DNA from: Emcibacter sp. | GTDB taxonomy: Bacteria; Pseudomonadota; Alphaproteobacteria; Sphingomonadales; Emcibacteraceae | Length of the DNA stretch: 64,000 nt | Assembly: GCA_021774785.1 (NCBI GenBank) | Contig: JAJFIQ010000019.1 | Span: 1 to 64,000, forward strand | Direction of reading: 5' to 3' | Shown here: one piece after another, positions 19,235 to 28,218 of the stretch | Numbering within the stretch: the stretch's first letter is position 1 | How the letters are laid out: each line of letters opens with the position of its first letter | Notes under the pieces: model-generated | Told to the model about the DNA's origin: nothing | Database searches by the model: none | Seen by the model: the letters and a program-made list of their open reading frames with translations, nothing else | Program-made: the position numbers and the translations under genes

Positions 19235-21132
19235 TGAATATGCACCTTTTGTCCTTGGGCTAGATTAAATTCCACCCAAAATTTACAGCCTTTTCCCGGT
19301 TTGCTTTCAACATTAATTGTCCCGCCCATGAGTTCCACCAGATGTTTGGTGATGACGAGACCGATACCGGTTCCTTCCACATTATTAATGACATCCAGGC
19401 GCACAAAAGAAGTAAATAACTGGGCTATTTCGTCTGTAGTTAACCCTTTTCCATTATCGATAACATAAATACGAAGGCGTTTTTCATCAACTATAGTGGC
19501 CTCAAGTATGACCTGACCATGATCCCTGTTGTATTTAACCGCATTGGACAGAAGATTTATCATGACCTGTTTAAGGCGTGTGAAGTCGGCTTGAACGAAA
19601 TATTCATTACCACTGATGTTATCTATGATATCCAGATGGCGTGTTTTTGCCTGGGGATTGATCAGCGTGATTGATTGTAGTAACACATCATCAAGCTGAA
19701 CCATTTCCATGGAAATGTCCAGTTTGCCGGTTTCAATTCTGGTAAGGTCCAGCAATTCGTTAATGAGGTAGAGAAGGTGATGGCCAGCATCCAGAATTTC
19801 CGTGATATTGCCTCTCTGGGTTTGGTTAAATCCGTCCGCATCCAGTTTTAGCATTTGTGCAAAACCCAGGATGGCATTCATTGGTGTACGCAATTCATGG
19901 CTCATGCGGGACAGAAATTCTGATTTAGCGGCATTAGCCCGCTCAGCTTCTTCTACTTTATTGACCAAATTATGGTGAGATTCTTGAAGTTTATCAGTCA
20001 TTTGATTAAATGTCATCGCCAGTTGACCGACTTCATCGCGGCTTTTAACCTCAACGCGTTGTTGCAGACCGCCTGCCGCTATTTCTTTTGATGCATGGGT
20101 CAGGTTACGAATTGGCCGCACGATGGCTTGCCCAATAAAAAATGCAATAACCAGAACTGTCATTAGCAGGGAAAATAGTATAAATCGGCTTAACTCACGC
20201 ATATATCCTACTGTGGCGAAAACTTCCCTAACATCCTTTTTAACCACTATTCCCCATCGTAAAGCAGGCAGGTACCGCCACACCGCTATGACTTCCTCTC
20301 CCCTATAATCGATGCTGTAGTCATAATCGGATTGGCCGTTTAAGGCATTGCGCATAGGTATGGCCAGATTGGAATTTGATGAAATAGATAGGGCAGGTTC
20401 AGTGTTATCATTAAATTTGAGTTCTCCCATAAAGGTCATGGAATCACCTGACTTTCGTGCGATGACGGTTTCACCCGTCTCACCTAAACCTACATTATCC
20501 AGTGTGACATCAAATACCAAATTAATATCAATTTGTAACGCCACGATACCTAGAATTTTACCTTTGTTCATAATAGGGGTTGCAATAAAGGCGGCTGCTT
20601 CTTGAGATGGTTCATAAAAACGAAAGTCAGAAACATCAGTTTCCAGTACGGCCAGCGCATTTTGTGTGACTTCAGCCAAACCAGTATTACTGAATGGACC
20701 ATTGAATAAATTCGTAGCAAAATCAGTTTCATGGAGTACTGAAAAAATGACGTCACCCTCAGGCGAGATCAGAAATAAGTCATAATAACCGGATGTAAGA
20801 AAATTTTCTAAATATGGCCTTATTGCATTGTCCACAGCTATATATTTTGGGGAATTTGTATCTTTTTTCTCGAAAGTATTTCTAAAGTCACCTATAGAAT
20901 CAATTATTGCGGGGTTATTTGAAAGTGTTTCTATATCAGCAATACGCTCATTTATATATGTATTGATCTGTTCTATTTTTTTATCTGACATTCTGGCAAG
21001 ATGTCTGAATTCAATCTTTTGAACCTGATTTTGAAATTCAGATAAATACACTTCGGTAACGAATATCAGTGGTATTATGGAAATAATCGTCAACCAAAAA
21101 AATAGCCGGATGGAAATACTGTTTAACCGCAT
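19231..21132 (-). CDS. Cache-HAMP sensor histidine kinase
   Basis: A 633-residue protein from ATG 21132, which overlaps the previous stop by 4 nt; a longer start would lie in the upstream gene. It has TM1 at about 8-28, a double-Cache-like extracytoplasmic domain at about 40-305 (DLFLISPEGDVIFSV, GKILGIVALQIDI), and TM2 at about 315-335. HAMP (about 335-390, RDEVGQLAMTFNQMTD), HisKA with His412, and HATPase with DNGKGLT and GTGIGLVI follow. Cache domains bind small molecules directly or through binding proteins. A UrtA-like protein is encoded just before it and a PhnD-like one just after. Confidence 0.87.
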   Translation of the reverse strand: MRLNSISIRLFFWLTIISIIPLIFVTEVYLSEFQNQVQKIEFRHLARMSDKKIEQINTYINERIADIETLSNNPAIIDSIGDFRNTFEKKDTNSPKYIAVDNAIRPYLENFLTSGYYDLFLISPEGDVIFSVLHETDFATNLFNGPFSNTGLAEVTQNALAVLETDVSDFRFYEPSQEAAAFIATPIMNKGKILGIVALQIDINLVFDVTLDNVGLGETGETVIARKSGDSMTFMGELKFNDNTEPALSISSNSNLAIPMRNALNGQSDYDYSIDYRGEEVIAVWRYLPALRWGIVVKKDVREVFATVGYMRELSRFILFSLLMTVLVIAFFIGQAIVRPIRNLTHASKEIAAGGLQQRVEVKSRDEVGQLAMTFNQMTDKLQESHHNLVNKVEEAERANAAKSEFLSRMSHELRTPMNAILGFAQMLKLDADGFNQTQRGNITEILDAGHHLLYLINELLDLTRIETGKLDISMEMVQLDDVLLQSITLINPQAKTRHLDIIDNISGNEYFVQADFTRLKQVMINLLSNAVKYNRDHGQVILEATIVDEKRLRIYVIDNGKGLTTDEIAQLFTSFVRLDVINNVEGTGIGLVITKHLVELMGGTINVESKPGKGCKFWVEFNLAQGQKVHIQ

Positions 21133-22364
21133 CAGTATTTCCCGCTTTCCGAAAGCTGAATAACTATTTTTTCCCATTCGGATCGTGTCCGATATGTTGG
21201 GAAGGGAACAGGTCTAATGGCATTTTTCGTCGCCCATATAATATTAAATTTGCCGTTAGTCTGTGCTTGTCCTATGCAAACATGTTTTCGCAGGTGGTGA
21301 TTTTTACTATCAATGGAAACAATACCTTGCGGTGCATTCATGGTCTGTTCGCTGAGAGCCTTATATACCAGTGCAGGAATTGTTGTTTCCGCACTTTGAA
21401 CAGCTTGTACCCACAGATTCAAACCAATATAACTGGCTACCATGGGATCACCTATGAGCTGGTCTTTACCCAGTCGATTCTGAATTTGATTGATAAATTC
21501 ATCATTGCGCGGCGTATCTAGGTTTCGAAAATAACTCCATATGGCATAATGCGATGTAGCATTTGCGTATGGAATTTCCATTAATTTATCTTCGGATATA
21601 CTGAAGGAAATGATCGGAATATTATCAAGTCCGACCTCATGTTTTTTCTGAAAGAATGCATGATTACTATCACCATTGATTGTATTAAGTATCACTTCTG
21701 GCTGTAGCGTATTTATTTGTGACATAATATCTTCAAAGTCATTAGACCCTAAAGGTTGATATTGTTCCCCAACAATTTCACCGCCTTTTGCATTTACGAT
21801 ATCGCGAATGATAAAATTGGCGGTTCGGGGAAAAATATAATCCGAACCCACTAAATAAATACGGCGGCCAAGGTTTGCCAATGCCCATATCGTGCCGGGA
21901 ATGATCTGTTGATTGGGTGCGGAGCCCGTATAAATAATATTTTTTGACTGTTCCAGTCCTTCATATTGGACGGGATAAAACAAAATATGATTGTATTTTT
22001 CGACGATAGGCTTAACCGCTTTTCGGCAAGTGGATGTCCAGCACCCAAAGATCACATCTACTTTTTCCTCTAGAATTAACCGTTCGGCTTCTTGTGCCGC
22101 ATATTTATCTTCTGAGCGGGTATCGACTATGATGCCTTCCAGTTGACGATCAAGCAAGCCACCCTTTTCATTGATTTCATCTATAGTCATAAGCAGGGTG
22201 TCGACCAAGGGCCTTTCACTCTTGGCCATTGTACCACTAAGGGAATGTAAAATGCCGATACGGATGGACTGTATTTCATCCCGTGTGCTATAGTGTATAA
22301 ACAATAGTACCAGCATCAGAATTATAAGGGTGGTGCCGATAAGTGGTTTTGTCTTTATGGCCAT
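21132..22364 (-). CDS. UrtA/amide-type periplasmic binding protein (Peripl_BP_5 fold)
   Basis: A 410-residue protein with one N-terminal hydrophobic segment (about 8-23) and no lipobox, so it may stay anchored in the membrane. It then shows the type I binding-protein pattern of urea/short-amide receptors (UrtA, FmdD, AmiC): IRIGILHSLSGTMA, IDEINEKGGLLDRQLE, VIFGCWTSTCRKAV and ILFYPVQYEGLEQS. No urea transporter genes (urtBCDE) are adjacent. It starts 1 nt after the hybrid kinase stop and overlaps the Cache kinase by 4 nt. A sensory role is therefore likelier than transport. Urea or amides as ligand is a family-based guess. Confidence 0.78.
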   Translation of the reverse strand: MAIKTKPLIGTTLIILMLVLLFIHYSTRDEIQSIRIGILHSLSGTMAKSERPLVDTLLMTIDEINEKGGLLDRQLEGIIVDTRSEDKYAAQEAERLILEEKVDVIFGCWTSTCRKAVKPIVEKYNHILFYPVQYEGLEQSKNIIYTGSAPNQQIIPGTIWALANLGRRIYLVGSDYIFPRTANFIIRDIVNAKGGEIVGEQYQPLGSNDFEDIMSQINTLQPEVILNTINGDSNHAFFQKKHEVGLDNIPIISFSISEDKLMEIPYANATSHYAIWSYFRNLDTPRNDEFINQIQNRLGKDQLIGDPMVASYIGLNLWVQAVQSAETTIPALVYKALSEQTMNAPQGIVSIDSKNHHLRKHVCIGQAQTNGKFNIIWATKNAIRPVPFPTYRTRSEWEKIVIQLSESGKY

Positions 22365-22365
22365 A

Positions 22366-25300
22366 TCATTTCCCTTTCTGCAAGGATTTTTCCACGGCTT
22401 GCAAAAGAATATTAACGTCTATGGGTTTGGTGATGTAATCATCAAAACCTGCATTTATTCCCTGTTGAATATCATTGGGCATGGCATTTGCGCTGATAGC
22501 AATGACAGGTGTATCACGGGTGGGATTGCGTCCACGCAAATGCCCGAGGACTTCAAATCCATTCATGCTTGGCAGGTTGATATCCAGGAGAATTAAATCT
22601 GGTTTATGTTCCGATGCCAGTTCAAGCCCCAGTAGCGGCTCATGGGCACTCCACATATGAATATTCGGACGACGTTCAAGAAGCTGGGTTACCAGCCGCA
22701 AGTTTGCGGGGTTATCTTCTATATATAATATGGAATATTCATGTTTTAACGACATTGTAGTGCCGTATTGTTCAACTATATCATCGGTGAGCTTATTATT
22801 AGGCTGTAAGTTGTCAGCGGGCAATTCAATCCAGAAAGTGCTGCCCACGCCCGGCTGGCTATGAATGCCGATAGTCCCCCCCATAAGTTCGACAAGATTC
22901 TTAGTGATTACCAGACCAATGCCAATACCTTCCACCTTGGTCATATCAGCCCCGATCCTGCTAAAGGGTTTAAATAATTGCGCCTGTTCCTCCAGGGTTA
23001 GGCCTTTACCAGTATCGGTAACGCTAATTCGGATTGTGTTAGTAGCTATGTTATTAAAATCGACGATCAGCTCACCGTTTTCATTATTATATTTGATGGC
23101 ATTGCTCAGCAGGTTAAGTAATACCTGTTTGAGCCTGATACGGTCTGCGCGTAAGGCTGCATGGTCGCGCAACAATTGTTCAAATGTTATAGCATCACCA
23201 TTTTGGGTCAGAACAATTTCAATGCCACGTCGTTGTGCAAGTGGCGTGACCAGTTGTAATGATTCAGCAATAACTTCAGCAAGAACGATGACTTCAATGG
23301 AAAGGGCAATGCGGCCGGATTCAATTTTAGCCAGATCTAGCACTTCGTTAATAAGTTCCAGAAGGTGATTGCTTGCTGTGATGATTTCATCGACATTTTC
23401 ATGCTGGGAATCGCTTAATGGTGGGTCCGTTTCCATTTTGAGAAGCTGTCCAAATCCCATAATAGCATTCATAGGGGTGCGTAATTCATGTGACATGCTA
23501 GAGAGGAATTCGGTCTTAGCACGATTGGCATTTTCTGCGTCCTCGCGGGTATTGATCAGATCTTTTTCAATGCATTTTTGTTTTGTGATATCGCTATGGA
23601 TGCCGATCATGCGTGAAGGTTGACCTTCATTGTCTCGACTTACTATGGTACCGCGACAAAGTATCCATTTGTAGCTGCCATCCTTACACAATAGCCGTAG
23701 TTCCAGAGAGTATTTTTCTGATCGACCTTCCAGATAACTATTCAGTTTTTGTTTTGTTGGTGCCAGATCATCGGGATGGACGCTGTTGACCCAGCTGTCC
23801 ACATGGTGGTGAAGTTCATCTTTGCTATAGCCTAGCATGGTCATATAAAGCTCAGAGAATTGCATGCTATCGGTTTTCAGATCCCAATCCCATATGCCGT
23901 CGCCGGCTCCCTCAACGGCGAAGGTAAAACGTTCTTCTGTTTCACGCAGTCTGGTTTCGGCCTCAACGCGCTCTGTGATATCCTGCACAGTGCCGGACAG
24001 CATAACCATATTGCCATCCATATCCACATCGGCCTTTGCCAGATCATGCACATGGCGTATAGACCCATCTGGTAAAATGATGCGATATACAATATCTTTA
24101 TGCCCGGTTTTCTCGGCCCATTGTGCTACTTTAAATACCCGTTCCACATCGTCAGGGTGGACTGCTTTATAGAAGACATCAGTGGTTGTGTCGCAACTAT
24201 CTGGTTCCTGGCCAATGATACGGAATACCTCATCTGACCAAATGCGCTCTCCTGTGGCTAGATTGGACTGCCAGTTGCCAAGACGGGCCAAGGTTTGGGC
24301 CTCCCTCAATTGCCTTTGGCGTTCAATCAATGAAAGCTCGGTACGTTTGCGCTTGTCAATATCCTGTACCACACCAAGCATATTCAATGGTGTACCATCA
24401 ACGTCACGGACAACATTGCCGCTTTCCAGCACCCAATGTGAACTTCCATCCGGCCATATTACACGATGTTCAATATCATAATCGGCACCATGCATAACAC
24501 AGTTATTTACAGCGGTTTCGACCATTTCCCGATCATCAGGATGCACGGCAGCAATGAAGTTTTCATAGGTGGTTCCGATAGAATTTTTTTCATAGCCAAA
24601 TAATAGCCAGATGTTATCAGACCAAAAGAGTTCACCTTTTGAAATATTCCAGTCCCATGTACCGATATTTGCAAAAGATTGACCACGGTGCAACCGTTCT
24701 TCACTTTCCCTGAGCGCCGTAACATCGGTGCGGACAGATACATATTTATAGGGTTTGCCTCTGTCATTCAGAAAAGGAACAATGGTTGATTCTACCCAAT
24801 ATATTCCACCACCTTTTTTACAGTTGCTGATTGTCCCACGCCATATCCTGCCCTGAGAGATGGTTGTCCACATATCATCATAAAATTCTTTTGTGTGAGA
24901 GGAAGACTTGAGCAATCGGTGATTCTGACCAATTAATTCCTCGCGAGTGTAGCCACTGATTTCGCAGAATTTATCATTGACATAGGTAATGCGTCCTGTG
25001 ACGTCGGCTATGCTGACGATATTATGTTCATTCATGGTGGCTAGTTGGAATTTGCTTTCTCTAACAGTTGTTTTCAGGTCTTTATTAAGCCTATTGGTCC
25101 AACGGGAACGTTTTGCCCGGGAAGTTACCGCCGCCACCAGTTGGTCTGCATTAACGGGCTTTGTAAGAAAGTCGTCACCCTCAAGATTTATGGTTACCAA
25201 TTGAGGTTCTGGCCCTGATTTTGTGGATAATGAAATAACTGGCATCAAGGCCCAGTTATCATCCTGCCTTATCATCTGAATGAGCTCTGGCCCCGCACAT

Positions 25301-25893
25301 TCGGGCATATCCATATCTATGATAATAACATCAGGCCTGAATCGGGAGAGAAGTTTGAAACTTTCAAGGGAGTTGGACAGGGCTTCAACTTCCATCCCCG
25401 CATCACATAGAAGGTTTGTGCAATGCTTTCGACTGTCTGTGTCACTAATTACCAACATTACCTGATATGGTTTTATTTCGGTTTGTACTGTTAAACCATC
25501 AAGCGATCGAATTAATTTATCCATATTAAGGGGTGTGCAGAAATAACGGTGTGCTGTTGCCTGTGCCGCTATCATCCGGCTTTCAATATCATCATGGCCT
25601 GAGGTAAATATTATTGCTGGCCAGCGTTTCAAATTATCTTTTAGTTTGATGATCATATCCGCAGAAGATTTATCTTCATCACGGAAGTTAGCATCCATGA
25701 TAATTGCTGCCGGAATTTCTTTTTTGCAAACCGTTTCAAGGTCTCTGAAATGAATAAAACTCTGTGTACCATAGCCGGATAGCTCTAGTCTGGATAATAG
25801 CTCTGATATTAAATGTTCATTCTCCCCCACCAAATAAACAAGCTTTTTACCTGTCTGTTTTACTTTTTCATCAGTGCTACTAGATTTTGTCAT
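22366..25893 (-). CDS. Multi-PAS hybrid histidine kinase with three receiver domains
   Basis: A 1175-residue protein from ATG 25893; a TTG nine codons earlier has no better SD. Order: receiver 1 (about 15-135; Asp67 present but the conserved Lys is Thr120, so probably degenerate); receiver 2 (about 142-262; Asp193, Lys245). Four PAS domains follow (about 285-395, 405-515, 530-645, 655-770; the last three are of the WxWDxxxGxxxWSD type), then HisKA with His802, HATPase (about 910-1025), and receiver 3 (about 1053-1170; Asp1104). There is no membrane helix, so it is cytoplasmic. No HPt or DNA-binding domain is present. It is the first gene of the sensory operon. Confidence 0.88.
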   Translation of the reverse strand: MTKSSSTDEKVKQTGKKLVYLVGENEHLISELLSRLELSGYGTQSFIHFRDLETVCKKEIPAAIIMDANFRDEDKSSADMIIKLKDNLKRWPAIIFTSGHDDIESRMIAAQATAHRYFCTPLNMDKLIRSLDGLTVQTEIKPYQVMLVISDTDSRKHCTNLLCDAGMEVEALSNSLESFKLLSRFRPDVIIIDMDMPECAGPELIQMIRQDDNWALMPVISLSTKSGPEPQLVTINLEGDDFLTKPVNADQLVAAVTSRAKRSRWTNRLNKDLKTTVRESKFQLATMNEHNIVSIADVTGRITYVNDKFCEISGYTREELIGQNHRLLKSSSHTKEFYDDMWTTISQGRIWRGTISNCKKGGGIYWVESTIVPFLNDRGKPYKYVSVRTDVTALRESEERLHRGQSFANIGTWDWNISKGELFWSDNIWLLFGYEKNSIGTTYENFIAAVHPDDREMVETAVNNCVMHGADYDIEHRVIWPDGSSHWVLESGNVVRDVDGTPLNMLGVVQDIDKRKRTELSLIERQRQLREAQTLARLGNWQSNLATGERIWSDEVFRIIGQEPDSCDTTTDVFYKAVHPDDVERVFKVAQWAEKTGHKDIVYRIILPDGSIRHVHDLAKADVDMDGNMVMLSGTVQDITERVEAETRLRETEERFTFAVEGAGDGIWDWDLKTDSMQFSELYMTMLGYSKDELHHHVDSWVNSVHPDDLAPTKQKLNSYLEGRSEKYSLELRLLCKDGSYKWILCRGTIVSRDNEGQPSRMIGIHSDITKQKCIEKDLINTREDAENANRAKTEFLSSMSHELRTPMNAIMGFGQLLKMETDPPLSDSQHENVDEIITASNHLLELINEVLDLAKIESGRIALSIEVIVLAEVIAESLQLVTPLAQRRGIEIVLTQNGDAITFEQLLRDHAALRADRIRLKQVLLNLLSNAIKYNNENGELIVDFNNIATNTIRISVTDTGKGLTLEEQAQLFKPFSRIGADMTKVEGIGIGLVITKNLVELMGGTIGIHSQPGVGSTFWIELPADNLQPNNKLTDDIVEQYGTTMSLKHEYSILYIEDNPANLRLVTQLLERRPNIHMWSAHEPLLGLELASEHKPDLILLDINLPSMNGFEVLGHLRGRNPTRDTPVIAISANAMPNDIQQGINAGFDDYITKPIDVNILLQAVEKSLQKGK

Positions 25894-26103
25894 GAGGTTT
25901 TCTTTTTGGTTATGATACAATCTACTATACTATTTTTGACTTACCTAATGTATGTGCAATCTTTAAAATTGAATATGTTAACCCCATCTGACTCTATCGA
26001 TTATTTAATTAAATATTAAATATTTTATTAATTTAATAATTATTATCATTTTAGACGTGTCAGATGTAATTTATTTCATGTAAGTCAAAAAATACCGGCA
26101 TTA
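25894..26103. other. AT-rich intergenic region upstream of the sensory operon
   Basis: 210 bp between fliP and the hybrid kinase, both on minus. It is very AT-rich, with runs of TTAA and TATT and no gene. It must hold the promoter of the six-gene sensory operon unless that is read through from fliP. No convincing -35/-10 pair or terminator could be picked out from the low-complexity sequence. Confidence 0.5.
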
Positions 26104-26898
26104 TTATCCGGATACGGTGCCTTGGCTAAAGCTTTGAATAAGACTGCCTGCAACCAGATGCCAACCATCAACCAGTACAAAGAAGATAAGTTTGAATGGT
26201 AAGGATATCATCACTGGCGGTAGCATCATCATACCCATTGACATAAGAACTGATGCCACGACAAGATCAATGATGATGAAGGGCACAAAAATCAAAAATC
26301 CTATTTCAAAGGCCCGGCGAAGCTCACTAATGATAAAGGCTGGCACTAATATCTGAAACGGTGTATCGGCAGCGGTTTCTGGGGCGGGCAGTTTTGATAA
26401 ATCCAGAAAGAGCAACAGGTCTTTTTCCCTGACATGCTTCATCATAAAATTATGAAAGGGTGCCGTTGTTTGTTCAAAGGCCACTTCTTCGGTGATCTGC
26501 TCTGCGATCAGGGGGGCGATGCCCGCGTCATAGGCCTCTTTCATGGTTGGTGCCATAATAAAGAATGTCATGAAAAGGGCTAGGCTGATCAATACAACAT
26601 TGGGCGGGGTTTGTTGGGTACCCATGGCACTGCGCAGCAAGGAAAATACGATGACTATCCGGGTGAATGATGTCACGACTATGATGATAGCAGGGGCCAG
26701 ACTTAACACCGTCATAAGCATTAAGAGCTGAACAATTCGACCTGACAGAGAACCCTCTTCCCCTAAATTAAGGGAAAACTCCTGTGCAAATGATGCCTGG
26801 CTATCAAAAGCTAAAACCAATAGGATTACCATAAAACTGGTCAGGGATGTGGTGAGCAGCGCCAGTGTGAATTTATGTTTTTTCAGAAAAGGCATCAT
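26104..26898 (-). CDS. fliP: Flagellar type III export protein FliP
   Basis: A 264-residue protein with an N-terminal signal-like helix (residues about 10-35), then FliP motifs: VVTSFTRIVIVFSLLRSAMGTQQTPPNVVLISLALFMTFFIM (about 77-118) and AFIISELRRAFEIGFLIFVPFIIIDLVV, near-invariant in the family. FliP forms the core of the export gate with FliQ and FliR. It overlaps fliO by 4 nt. It is separated from fliQ/fliR, which lie on the other strand 2 kb away. Confidence 0.97.
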   Translation of the reverse strand: MMPFLKKHKFTLALLTTSLTSFMVILLVLAFDSQASFAQEFSLNLGEEGSLSGRIVQLLMLMTVLSLAPAIIIVVTSFTRIVIVFSLLRSAMGTQQTPPNVVLISLALFMTFFIMAPTMKEAYDAGIAPLIAEQITEEVAFEQTTAPFHNFMMKHVREKDLLLFLDLSKLPAPETAADTPFQILVPAFIISELRRAFEIGFLIFVPFIIIDLVVASVLMSMGMMMLPPVMISLPFKLIFFVLVDGWHLVAGSLIQSFSQGTVSG

Positions 26899-27191
26899 GA
26901 TTTTTTGGTTTTCTCTGTTTTTTCTTTTATATCGCGTTCTATGACAATATCCCGTTCCGTTCCCAGCATGACCAGATGTTCTACATCATCACGGCGTATG
27001 ATCATGAGCTTTCTTCTGGCATCAACGGGCAGTATTTCAACGACATTTAATCTTTTGTCCCGTGTTTTTGCTGAATTAACCGTAACGCGCGCCATCAGAC
27101 CGAATTTCTTGGCGCCGTAAGCAATGAGCAATATCAGGGCGAGGACAAAAAGCAATGCCATGATAAACTGGAAATATGTACTCATTTCCAT
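26895..27191 (-). CDS. fliO: Flagellar biosynthesis protein FliO
   Basis: A 98-residue protein with one TM (about 6-25), then a basic segment, and DKRLNVVEILPVDARRKLMIIRRDDVEHLVMLG, the short FliO cytoplasmic domain. FliO helps assemble the FliP ring. It sits 1 nt after a FlhB-C-like gene and overlaps fliP by 4 nt, in the conserved fliO-fliP order. Confidence 0.88.
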   Translation of the reverse strand: MEMSTYFQFIMALLFVLALILLIAYGAKKFGLMARVTVNSAKTRDKRLNVVEILPVDARRKLMIIRRDDVEHLVMLGTERDIVIERDIKEKTEKTKKS

Positions 27192-27192
27192 G

Positions 27193-27516
27193 TTATAAAC
27201 TTCCTCTCTCTGCTTTGGTCACTGCCGTGTGTTTTTCTTCACTCAGGCGGATATTTTCATTATAGAGATAACTTAAAATTTCAGACACCGGCTGCAAGGC
27301 ATCCAGCGGAATATAGCTGTCCACATCGAAAGCCGATAACACTTCCACGAGATCTTCGTCAGTTCTGACCTTTACATCACTTTCGAAAGCAATTTTCAGA
27401 ATTTTTTCAGCATTTTTGCCAGAACCGCTGGCTGTAATGCGCGGAATATCTGACTTTTGGCCGTCTTGTTGCAGGGCGACGGCTTTTTGTCTCTGGTTTT
27501 TTTTGCTTGTTGCCAT
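27193..27516 (-). CDS. Stand-alone FlhB C-terminal-domain-like protein
   Basis: A 107-residue soluble protein without membrane helices. Residues about 25-95 resemble the FlhB/YscU cytoplasmic domain: a sequence like ITASGSGKNAEKILKIAFESDV, then DEDLVEVLSAFDVDSYIPLDALQPVSEILSYLY. This parallels the AKGVDHIALKIREVAEE...ATVEVDEEIQEGHYKAVAEVVGYI of the full FlhB in this window. The NPTH autocleavage site is absent. Such FhlB-like proteins occur in several bacteria and can partly replace the cleaved FlhB fragment. First gene of a fliO-fliP operon. Confidence 0.72.
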   Translation of the reverse strand: MATSKKNQRQKAVALQQDGQKSDIPRITASGSGKNAEKILKIAFESDVKVRTDEDLVEVLSAFDVDSYIPLDALQPVSEILSYLYNENIRLSEEKHTAVTKAERGSL

Positions 27517-27650
27517 TTGCTGTTACTTAAATTTGGTTAAGCATAATTTATTTTATGCGATAATAATCATAGCGGCCCCGGTTTGTCAGCCTAAATATAA
27601 CCTATTGAGTTTATTTATTTTTTAGTGATAATTTATTTTATCCTAAAATC

Positions 27651-27665
27651 TTAACAAATTGTTAA
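27651..27665. promoter_or_regulatory. CtrA-type binding site (TTAA-N7-TTAA)
   Basis: TTAACAAATTGTTAA is a full CtrA consensus (TTAA, 7 nt, TTAA) and a perfect 7-bp inverted repeat around one base. It lies 113 bp upstream of flgB in the divergent 261-bp gap between flgB and the FlhB-C-like gene. CtrA drives early flagellar genes in many alphaproteobacteria. cckA, which feeds CtrA, ends the same gene block. Confidence 0.6.
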
Positions 27666-27777
27666 TTTTCCGTCTCCACAATGGATGAATTATGGTGTAT
27701 GCTTAATATTATAGTGTATTCTGCTAAAACTTTAGTCATCTAATTCGGGTGACATACAGTATTTAGGATAAAAAAAT

Positions 27778-28191
27778 ATGGACCTGAAATCTATTTCTCT
27801 TTTCAGTTCCCTGAATCAGAAGATGAACTGGCTCACGGAACGGCAAAAGGTCCTGGCACAGAATATTGCCAACGCCAACACACCGGGGTACGTCCCCAAG
27901 GATCTGAAGAAAATCAGTTTCAAGGCACATTTGGACCAAACGAACGCCGCTGGCGGTTTGCGTATGCAGACTACGGCCCGTGGACATATGCCTATCGCTG
28001 GTGCGTCGGACAGTGATTATGAAGTCAAGGTACAGGATACTAAAATCGGCCTGACTGGGCAGGATGGTAATGGTGTTAACCTTGAAGATGAATTGATCAA
28101 AATGTCTGAAACGCAGATGAATTACGGTATGGCAGTAAATTTATACCGCAAGCACGTCACGATGATTAAGACAGCACTCGGACGTAAGTAG
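27778..28191 (+). CDS. flgB: Flagellar basal-body rod protein FlgB
   Basis: A 137-residue protein with the rod signature LAQNIANANTPGYVPKDL near residues 27-44 and a C-terminal helix NYGMAVNLYRKHVTMIKTALGRK. It is a proximal rod subunit exported by the flagellar apparatus. First gene of flgB-flgC-fliE. Confidence 0.95.
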   Translation: MDLKSISLFSSLNQKMNWLTERQKVLAQNIANANTPGYVPKDLKKISFKAHLDQTNAAGGLRMQTTARGHMPIAGASDSDYEVKVQDTKIGLTGQDGNGVNLEDELIKMSETQMNYGMAVNLYRKHVTMIKTALGRK

Positions 28192-28218
28192 GTAGTTAAG
28201 AATTAAAGGAGTGAACTC

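Noticed and set aside
26005-26019. TTAA-N7-TTAA match in the AT-rich gap before the sensory operon
   Set aside because: The surrounding sequence is a run of TTAA/ATTAA, so such a match is expected by chance.
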